This document shows positions 13,831 through 24,000 of a stretch of 64,000 nt of DNA, piece by piece. Origin of the DNA: Ptiloglossa arizonensis (taxonomy: Eukaryota; Arthropoda; Insecta; Hymenoptera; Colletidae); contig NW_027478960.1 in the NCBI RefSeq assembly GCF_051014685.1, forward strand, positions 1-64,000, in the 5' to 3' direction. A program made the translations under genes and the position numbers. Every line of letters begins with the position of its first letter. Positions within the stretch are counted from its first letter, which is position 1. Under the pieces are notes generated by a model. That model saw only the letters and a list, made by a program, of their open reading frames with translations. It was not told the DNA's origin and made no database searches.

Positions 13831-16800
13831 CCAAACCCAAAAGTTCCTGCTGCGTCTGAAAGTAGAGACTCGCCCGATTACAACGGTACGTGTATTTTTC
13901 CGCTAGGCCATTCTGGATAAGCGATTGGAGCAGCAGAAGTGCGAACAATTTATTCTCTTCTCAACCATTTCTTAGCTTCAAACTCCCATATCTCGCGAAC
14001 GGATTGACCTAACCCAAAAGTCCTATTGCATCTGAAAGTAGAAACTCGCCCGATTACAACGGTATGTGTATTTTTTCCCTATGCCATTCTGGTTAAGCGA
14101 TTGGTGCAGCAGAATTGCGAAAAATTTGTTGTCTTCTCAACCATTTCTTAGCTTCAAACTCCCATATCTCGCGAACGGATTGACCTAACCCTAAATTCCT
14201 GTTGCATCTGAAAGTAGAAACTCGCCCGGTTACAACGGTATGTGTTTTTTTTCCCCCAGGCCATTCTGGTTAATCGTTTGGAGCAGCAGAAGTGCGAAAA
14301 ATTTATTCTCTTCTCAACTATTTCTTAGCTTCAAACTCCCATATCTCGCGAACGGATTGACCTAACCCAAAAATTCCTATTGTAACTGAAAGCAGAAACT
14401 CGCCCGATTACAACGGTGTGCGTATTTTTTCCCTACGCCATTCTGGTTATGCGTTTGGAGCAGCGGAATTGCGAAAAATTTGTTCTCTTCTCAAACATTT
14501 CTTTGCTTCAAACTCTCATATCTCGCGAACGGATTGACCTAACCCAAAAATTCCTATTGCATTTGAAAGTAGAAACTCGCCCGATTACAACGGTACGTGT
14601 GTTTTCCCCTAGGCCATTCTGGTTAAGCGATTGGAGCAGCAGAAGTGCGAAAAATTTGTTGTCTTGTCAACCATTTCTTAGCTTCAAAGTCCCATATCTC
14701 GCGAACGGATTGAATTAACCCAAAAATTCCTATTGTAACTGAAAGTAGAAACTCGCCCGATTACAACGGTACGTGTATTTTTCCCCTAGGCCATTCTAGA
14801 TAAGCGTTTGAAGCAGCAGAATTGCGAAAAATTTTTTGCCTTCTCAACCATTTCTTGGCTTCAAACTCCCATATCTCGCGAACGGATTGACCTAACCCAA
14901 AAATTCCTATTGCATCTGAAAGTAGAAACTCGCCGGATTACAACGGTATGTGTATTTTTTCCTTAGGCCATTCTGGTTAAGCGTTTGGAGCAGCAGAATT
15001 GCGAAAAATTTTTTGCCTTCTCAAACATTTCTTGGCTTCAAACTCTCATATCTCGCGAACGGATTGACCTAACCCAGAAATTCCTATTGCATCTGAAAGT
15101 AGAAACTCGCCCGATTACAACGGTATGTGTATTTTTTCCCTAGGCCATTCTGGTTAAGCGTTCGGAGCAGCAGAATTGCGAAAAATTTTTTGCCTTCTCA
15201 ACCATTTCTTAGCTTCAAAGTCCCATATCTCGCGAACGGATTGCCCAAACCCAAAAATTCCTGCTGCGTCTGAAAGTAGAAACTCGCCCGATTACAACGG
15301 TATGTGTATTTTTTCCCTAGGCCATTCTGGTTAAGCGTTTGAAGCAGCAGAATTGCGAAAAATTTTTGGCCTTCTCAACCATTTCTTGTCTTCAAACTCC
15401 CATATCTCGCGAACGGATTGACCTAACCCAAAAATTCCTATTGCATCTGAAAGTAGAAACTCGCCCGATTACAACAGTATGTGTATTTTTTCCCTAGGCC
15501 ATTCTGGTTAAGCGTTTGGAGCAGCAGAAATGCGAAAAATTTTTTGCCTTTTCAACCATTTCTTGTCTTCAAACTCCCATATCTCGCGAACGGCTTGACC
15601 TAACCCAAAAATTCCTATTGCATCTGAAAGTAGAAACTCGCCCGATTACAACGGTATGTGTATTTTTTCCCTAGGCCATTCTGGTTAAGCGTTTGAAGCA
15701 GCAGAATTGCGAACAATTTTTTGCCTTCTCAACCGTTTCTTGGCTTCAAACTCCCATATCTTGCGAACGGATTGACCTATCCCAAAAATTCCTATTGCAT
15801 CTGAAAGTAGAAACTCGCCCGATTACAACGGTATGTGTATTTTTTCCTTAGGCCATTCTGGTTAAGCGTTTGGAGCAGCAGAATTGCGAAAAATTTTTTG
15901 CCTTCTCAACCATTTCTTAGCTTCAAAGTCCCATACCTCGCGAACGGATTGCACAAACCCAAAAAGTCCTGCTGCGTCTGAAAGTAGAAACTCGCCCGAT
16001 TACAACGGTATGCGTTTTTTTTCCCTAGGCCATTCTGGTTAAGCGTTTGGAGCAGCAGAATTGCGAAAAATTTGTTCTCTTATCAACCATTTCTTAGCTT
16101 CAAAGTCCCATATCTCGCGAAGGGATTGACCAAACCCAAAAATTCCTGCTGCGTCTGAAAGTAGAAACTCGCCCGATTACAACGGTATGTGTATTTTTTC
16201 CCTAGGCCATTCTGGTTAAAGGTTTGAAGCAGCAGAATTGCGAAAAATTTATTGCCTTCTCAACCATTTCTTGGCTTCAAACTCCCATATCTCGCGAACG
16301 GATTGAATTAACCCAAAAATTCCTATTGTAACTGAAAGTAGAAACTCGTCCGATTACAACGGTATGTGTATTTTTTCCCTAGCCCATTCTGGTTAAGCGT
16401 TTGGAGCAACAGAATTGCGAAAAATTTGTTGTCTTCTCAACCATTTCTTAGCTTCAAACTCCCATATGTCGCGAACGGATTGCCCAAACCCAAAAATTCC
16501 TGCTGCGTCTGAAAGTAGAAACTCGTCCGATTACAACGGTATGCGTATTATTTCCCTAGGCCATTCTGGTTAAGCGTTTGGAGCAGCAGAATTGCGAAAA
16601 ATTGGTTCTCTTCTCAACCATTTCTTAGTTTCAAACTCCCATATCTCGCGAATGGATTGACATCACACAATAATTCCTATTGCATTTGAAAGTAGGAACT
16701 CGCCCGATTACAACGGTACGTGTATTTTTCGGCTAGGCCATTCTGGATAAGCGATTGGAGCAGCAGAAGTGCGAAAAATTTGTTGTCTTGTCAACCATTT

Positions 16801-19800
16801 CTTAGCTTCAAAGTCCCATAGCTCGCGAACGGATTGACCTAAAGCAAAAAATCCTATTGCAACTGAAAGTAGAAGCTCGCCCGATTACAACGGTATGCGT
16901 ATTTTTTCCCTAGGCAATTCTGGTTAAGCGTTTGGAGCAGCAGAATTGCGAAAAATTTGTTCTCTTCTCAACCAGTTCTTAGCTTCAAAGTCCCATATCT
17001 CGCGAACGGATTGACCTAACCCAAAAATTCCTATTGTAACTGAAAGTAGAAACTCGTCCGATTACAACGGTATGGGTATTTTTTCTCTAGGCCATTCTGG
17101 TTAAGCGTTTGGAGCAGCAGAAGTGCGAAAAATTTGTTGTCTTCTCAACCATATCTTAGATTCAAAGTCCCATATCTCGCGAACCGATTGACCAAACCCA
17201 AAAATTCCTGCTGCGTCTGAAAGTAGAAACTCACCCGATTACAACGGTATGTGTATTTTTTCCCTAGGCCATTCTGGTTAAGCGTTTGAAGCAGCAGAAT
17301 TGCGAAAAATTTTTTGCCTTCCCAACCATTTCTTGTCTTCAAACTCCCGTATCTCGTGAACGGATTGACCTAACCCAAAAATTCCTATTGTAACTGAAAG
17401 TAGAAACTCGTCCGATTACAACGGTATGGGTATTTTTTCTCTAGGCCATTCTGGTTAAGCGTTTGGAGCAGCAGAATTGCGAAAAATTTTTTGCCTTCTC
17501 AACCATTTCTTGGCTTCAAACTCCCATATCTCGCGAACGGATTGACCTAACCCAAAAATTCCTATTGCATCTGAAAGTAGAAACTCGCCCGATTACAACG
17601 GTATGTGTATTTTTTCCCTAGGCCATTCTGGTTAAGCGTTTGGAGCAGCAGAATTACGAAAAATTTTTTGCCTTCTCAACCATTTCTTGGCTTCAAACTC
17701 CCATATCTCGCGAACGGATTGACCAAACCCAGAAATTCCTATTGCATCTGAAAGTAGAAACTCGCCGGATTACAACGGTATGTGTATTTTTTCCCTAGCC
17801 CATTCTGCTTAAGCGTTTGGAGCAGCAGAATTGCGAAAAATTTGTTGTCTTCTCAACCATTTCTTAGCTTCAAACTCCCATATGTCGCGAACGGATTGAC
17901 CTAACCCAAAAACTCCTATTGCATCGTAAAGGAGAAACTCGCCCGATTACAACGGTATGTGTATTTTTTCCCTAGGCCATTCTGGTTAAGCGGTTGGAGT
18001 AGCAGAATTGCGAAAAATTTTTTGCCTTCTCAACCATTTCTTAGCTTCAAAGTCCCATATGTCGCGAACGGATTGCCCAAGCCCAAAAATTCCTGCTGGG
18101 TCTGAAAGTAGAAACACGCCCGATTACAACGGTAGGCGTATTTTTTCCCTAGGCCATTCTGGTTAAGCGTTTGGAGCAGCAGAAATGCGAAAAATTGGTT
18201 CTCTTCTCAACCATTTCTTAGTTTCAAACTCCCATATCTCGCGAATGGATTGACATCACACAATAATTCCTATTGCATTTGAAAGTAGAAACTCGCCCGA
18301 TTACAACGGTACGTGTATTTTTCCCCTAGGCCATTCTGGTTAAGCGATTGGTGCAGCAGAAGTGCGAAAAATTTGTTGTCTTGTCAACCATTTCTTAGCT
18401 TCAAAGTCCCATATGTCGCGAACGGCTTGACCTAACCAAAAATTCCTATTGTAACTGAAAGTAGAGACTCGCCCGATTACAACGGTATGGGTATTTTTTC
18501 TCTAGGCCATTCTGGTTAAGCGTTTGGAGCAGCAGAAGTGCGAAAAATTTTTTGCCTTCACAACCATTTCTTGTCTTCAAACTCCCATATCTCGCGAACG
18601 GCTTGACCTAACCAAAAATTCCTATTGCATCTGAAAGTAGCAACTCGCCCTTATTTACAACAGTATGTGTATTTTTTCCCTAGGCCATTCTGGTTAAGCG
18701 TTTGGAGCAGCAGAATTGCGAAAAATTTTTTGCCTTCTCAACCATTTCTTGGCTTCAAACTCCCATATCTCGGGAACGGAATGACCTAACCCAAAAATTC
18801 CTATTGCACCTGAAGGTAGAAACTCGCCCGATTACAACGGTATGTGTATTTTTTCCCTAGGCCATTCTGGTTAAGCGTTTGGAGCAGCAGAATTGCGAAA
18901 AATTTTTTGCGTTCCCAAACATTTCTTGGCTTCAAACTCCCATATCTCGCGAACGGATTGACCTAACCCAGAAATTCCTATTGCATCGGAAAGTAGAAAC
19001 TCGCCCGATTAGAACAGTATGTGTATTTTTTCTGTAGGCCATTCTGGTTAAGCGTTTGAAGCAGCAGAATTGCGAAAAATTTTTTGCCTTCTCAACCATT
19101 TCTTGGCTTCAAACTGCCATATCTCGCGAACGGATTGACCTAACCGAAAAATTCCTATTGCATCTGAAAGTAGAAACTCGCCCGATTACAACGGTATGTG
19201 TATTTTTTCCCTAGGCCATTCTGGTTAAGCGTTTGGAGCAGCAGAATTGCGAAAAATTTTTTGCCTTCTCAAGCATTTCTTGGCTTCAAACTGCCATATC
19301 TCGCGAACGGATTGACCAAACCCAGAAATTCCTATTGCATCTGAAAGTAGAAACTCGCCCGATTACAACGGTATGTGTATTTTTTCCCTAGCCCATTCTG
19401 GTTAAGCGTTTGGAGCAGCAGAATTGCGAAAAATTTGTTGTCTTCTCAACCATTTCTTAGCTTCAAACTCCCATATGTCGCGAACGGATTGACCTAACCC
19501 AAAAACTCCTATTGCATCGTAAAGTAGAAACTCGCCCGATTACAACGGTACGTGTATTTTTCCCCTAGACCATTCTGGTTAAGCGATTGGAGCATCAGAA
19601 GTGCGAAAAATTTGTTGTCTTGTCAACCATTTCTTAGCTTCAAAGTCCCATATCTCGCGAACGGATTGACCTAACCCAAAAATTCCTATTGTAACTGAAA
19701 GTAGAAACTCGTCCGATTACAACGGTATGGGTATTTTTTCTCTAGGCCATTCTGGTTAAGCGCTTGGAGCAGCAGAAGTGCGAAAAATTTGTTGTCTTCT

Positions 19801-20133
19801 CAACCATATCTTAGATTCAAAGTCCCATATCTCGCGAACGGATTGACCAAACCCAAAAATTCCTGCTGCGTCTGAAAGTAGAAACTCGCCCGATTACAAC
19901 GGTATGTGTATTTTTTCCCTAGGCCATTCTGGTTAAGCGTTTGGAGCAGCAGAATTGCGAAAAATTTTTTGCGTTCCCAAACATTTCTTGGCTTCAAACT
20001 CCCATATCTCGCGAACGGATTGACATAACCCAGAAATTCCTATTGCATCTGAAAGTAGAAACTCGCCCGATTACAACAGTATGTGTATTTTTTCTGTAGG
20101 CCATTCTGGTTAAGCGTTTGAAGCAGCAGAATT

Positions 20134-20149
20134 GCGAAAAATTTTTTGC
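20134..20149. other. A-tract/T-tract near-palindrome in the monomer
   Basis: The 16-mer GCGAAAAATTTTTTGC differs from its reverse complement only at positions 3 and 14. It is the most symmetrical element of the unit and also the place where subfamilies diverge, because many monomers carry GTTGTC or GTTCTC after AAATTT and so lose half of the dyad. An A5 run joined to a T6 run is a known DNA-bending or nucleosome-influencing arrangement. Any role here is inference. Confidence 0.5.
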
Positions 20150-20241
20150 CTTCTCAACCATTTCTTGGCTTCAAACTCCCATATCTCGCGAACGGATTGA
20201 CCTAACCCAAAAATTCCTATTGCATCTGAAAGTAGAAACTC

Positions 20242-20258
20242 GCCCGATTACAACGGTA
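20242..20258 (-). other. CENP-B-box-like 17-mer (one per most monomers)
   Basis: Read on the minus strand the site is TACCGTTGTAATCGGGC. Against the mammalian CENP-B box YTTCGTTGGAARCGGGA it matches 12 of 17 positions, and 7 of the 9 bases usually called essential (CGGG, one A and CG match; the TT of TTCG does not). The plus-strand form recurs in most monomers. Several higher-order-repeat positions break it, for example CTCTTCCGATTAC, CGCCCTTATTTAC, CCCGCTTACAGCGG and CCCACTTACAAC. The two missing essential bases mean canonical CENP-B would probably bind poorly, so this may be coincidence or a site for a different pogo-derived protein. Confidence 0.35.
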
Positions 20259-21002
20259 TGTGTATTTTTTCCCTAGGCCATTCTGGTTAAGCGTTTGGAG
20301 CAGCAGAATTGCGAAAAATTTTTTGCCTTCTCAACCATTTCTTGGCTTCAAACTCCCATATCTCGCGAACGGATTGACCAAACCCAGAAATTCCTATTGC
20401 ATCTGAAAGTAGAAACTCGCCCGATTACAACGGTATGTGTATTTTTTCCCTAGCCCATTCTGGTTAAGCGTTTGGAGCAGCAGAATTGCGAAAAATTTGT
20501 TGTCTTCTCAACCATTTCTTAGCTTCAAACTCCCATATGTCGCGAACGGATTGACCTAACCCAAAAACTCCTATTGCATTGTAAAGTAGAAACTCGCCCG
20601 ATTACAACGGTATGTGTATTTTTTCCCTAGGCCATTCTGGTTAAGCGGTTGGAGTAGCAGAAATGCGAAAAATTTTTTGCCTTCTGAACCATTTCTTAGC
20701 TTCAAAGTCCCATATGTCGCGAACGGATTGCCCAAGCCCAAAAATTCCTTCTGCGTCTGAAAGTAGAAACTCGCCCGATTACAACGGTATGCGTATTTTT
20801 TCCCTAGGCCATTCTGGTTAAGCGTTTGGAGCAGCAGAAATGCGAAAAATTGGTTCTCTTCTCAACCATTTCTTAGTTTCAAACTCCCATATCTCGCGAA
20901 CTGCTTGACCTAATCCAAAAATTCCTATTGTAACTGAAAGTAGAAACTCGCCCGATTACAACGGTATGGGTATTTTTTCTCTAGGCCATTCTGGTTAAGC
21001 GT

Positions 21003-24000
21003 TTGGAGCAGCAGAAGTGCGAAAAATTTTTTGCCTTCACAACCATTTCTTGTCTTCAAACTCCCATATCTCGCGAACGGCTTGACCTAACCCAAAAATT
21101 CCTATTGCATCTGAAAGTAGCAACTCGCCCTTATTTACAACGGTATGTGTATTTTTTCCCTAGGCCATTCTGGTTAAGCGTTTGGAGCAGCAGAATTGCG
21201 AAAAATTTTTTGCCTTCTCAAACATTTCTTGGCTTCAAACTCCCATATCTCGGGAACGGATTGACCTAACCCAAAAATTCCTATTGCATCTGAAGGTAGA
21301 AACTCGCCCGATTACAACGGTATGTGTATTTTTTCCCTAGGCCATTCTGGTTAAGCGTTTGGAGCAGCAGAATTGCGAAAAATTTTTTGCGTTCCCAAAC
21401 ATTTCTTGGCTTCAAACTCCCATATCTCGCGAACGGATTGACCTAACCCAGAAATTCCTATTGCATCTGAAAGTAGAAACTCGCCCGATTACAACAGTAT
21501 GTGTATTTTTTCTGTAGGCCATTCTGGTTAAGCGTTTGAAGCAGCAGAATTGCGAAAAATTTTTTGCGTTCCCAAACATTTCTTGGCTTCAAACTCCCAT
21601 ATCTCGCGAACGGATTGACCTAACCCAGAAATTCCTATTGCATCTAAAAGTAGAAACTCGCCCGATTACAACGGTATGTGTATTTTTTCCCTAGGCCATT
21701 CTGGTTAAGCGTTTGGAGCAGCAGAATTGCGAAAAATTTTTTGCCTTCTCAACCATTTCTTGGCTTCAAACTCCCATATCTCGCGAACGGATTGACCAAA
21801 CCCAGAAATTCCTATTGCATCTGAAAGTAGAAACTCACCCGATTACAACGGTATGTGTATTTTTTCCCTAGCCCATTCTGGTTAAGCGTTTGGAGCAGCA
21901 GAATTGCGAAAAATTTGTTGTCTTCTCAACCATTTCTTAGCTTCAAACTCCCATATGTCGCGAACGGATTGACCTAACCCAAAAACTCCTATTGCATCGT
22001 AAAGTAGAAACTCGCCCGATTACAACGGTACGTGTATTTTTCCCCTAGACCATTCTGGTTAAGCGACTGGAGCAGCAGAAGTGCGAAAAATTTGTTGTCT
22101 TGTCAACCATTTCTTAGCTTCAAAGTCCCATATCTCGCGAACGGATTGACCTAACCCAAAATTTCCTATTGCATCTGAAAGTAGAAACACGCTCGATTAC
22201 AGCGGTATGTGTATTTTTTCCCTAGCCCATTCTGGTTAAGCGTTTGGAGCAGCAGAATTGCGAAAAATTTATTTTCTTCTCAACCATTTCTTAGCTTCAA
22301 AGTCCCATATGTCGCGAACGGATTGCCCAAGCCCAAAAATTCCTATTGCATCTGAAAGTAGAAACTCGCCCGATTACAACGGTATGTGTATTTTTTCCCT
22401 AGGCCATTCTGGTTAAGCGGTTGGAGTAGCAGAAATGCGAAAAATTTTTTGCCTTCTGAACCATTTCTTAGCTTCAAAGTCCCATATGTCGCGAACGGAT
22501 TGCCCAAGCCCAAAAATTCCTTCTGCGTCTGAAAGTAGAAACTCGCCCGATTACAACGGTATGCGTATTTTTTCCCTAGGCCATTCTGGTTAAGCGTTTG
22601 GAGCAGCAGAAATGCGAAAAATTGGTTCTCTTCTCAACCATTTCTTAGTTTCAAACTCCCATATCTCGCGAACTGGTTGACCTAATCCAAAAATTCCTAT
22701 TGTAACTGAAAGTAGAAACTCGCCCGATTACAACGGTATGGGTATTTTTTATCTAGGCCATTCTGGTTAAGCGTTTGCAGCAGCAGAAGTGCGAAAAATT
22801 TTTTGCCTTCACAACCATTTCTTGTCTTCAAACTCCCATATCTCGCGAACGGCTTGACCTAACCCAAAAATTCCTATTGCATCTGAAAGTAGCAACTCGC
22901 CCTTATTTACAACGGTATGTGTATTTTTTCCCTAGGCCATTCTGGTTAAGCGTTTGGAGCAGCAGAATTGCGAAAAATTTTTTGCCTTCTCAAACATTTC
23001 TTGGCTTCAAACTCCCATATCTCGGGAACGGATTGACCTAACCCAAAAATTCCTATTGCATCTGAAGGTAGAAATTCGCCCGATTACAACGGTATGTGTA
23101 TTTTTTCCCTAGGCCATTCTGGTTAAGCGTTTGGAGCAGCAGAATTGCGAAAAATTTGTTGTCTTCTAAACCATTTCTTAGCTTCAAACTCCCATATGTC
23201 GCGAACGGATTGACCTAACCCAAAAACTCCTATTGCATCGTAAAGTAGAAACTCGCCCGATTACAACGGTACGTGTATTTTTCCCCTAGACCATTCTGGT
23301 TAAGCGATTGGAGCAGCAGAAGTGCGAAAAATTTGTTGTCTTGTCAACCATTTCTTAGCTTCAAAGTCCCATATCTCGCGAACGGATTGACCTAACCCAA
23401 AAATTCCTATTGTAACTGAAAGTAGAAACTCGTCCGATTACAACGGTATGGGTATTTTTTCTCTAGGCCATTCTGGTTAAGCGTTTGGAGCAGCAGAAGT
23501 GCGAAAAATTTGTTGTCTTCTCAACCATATCTTAGATTCAAAGTCCCATATGTCGCGAACGGATTGCCCAAGCCCAAAAATTCCTTCTGCGTCTGAAAGT
23601 AGAAACTCGCCCGATTACAACGGTATGCGTATTTTTTCCCTAGGCCATTCTGGTTAAGCGTTTGGAGCAGCAGAAATGCGAAAAATTGGTTCTCTTCTCA
23701 ACCATTTCTTAGTTTCAAACTCCCATATCTCGCGAACTGGTTGACCTAATCCAAAAATTCCTATTGTAACTGAAAGTAGAAACTCGCCCGATTACAACGG
23801 TATGGGTATTTTTTATCTAGGCCATTCTGGTTAAGCGTTTGGAGCAGCAGAAGTGCGAAAAATTTTTTGCCTTCACAACCATTTCTTGTCTTCAAACTCC
23901 CATATCTCGCGAACGGCTTGACCTAACCCAAAAATTCCTATTGCATCTGAAAGTAGCAACTCGCCCTTATTTACAACGGTATGTGTATTTTTTCCCTAGG

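Larger units (their letters stand above)
20101..20277 (+). repeat. Representative satellite monomer (177 bp)
   Basis: A clean unit chosen as reference, running from CCATTCTGG to CCTAGG. Hand count gives A 49, C 43, G 30 and T 55, so 41% GC, with 8 CpG dinucleotides. Landmarks inside it are a near-palindromic A/T-tract block at 20134-20149, a TCGCGA palindrome (NruI site) at 20186-20191, CCTAACCC at 20201-20208, a CENP-B-box-like 17-mer at 20242-20258 and a CCTAGG palindrome (AvrII site) at 20272-20277. The phase of the unit is arbitrary because the array is tandem. It matches its neighbours on both sides closely. Confidence 0.95.

Noticed and set aside
16..14718. Many small open frames on both strands in the first 14 kb
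   Set aside because: They are satellite monomers read in different frames and lengthened or cut by single-base indels. Their translations share the same phrases, and none has a recognisable domain, codon bias or start context.
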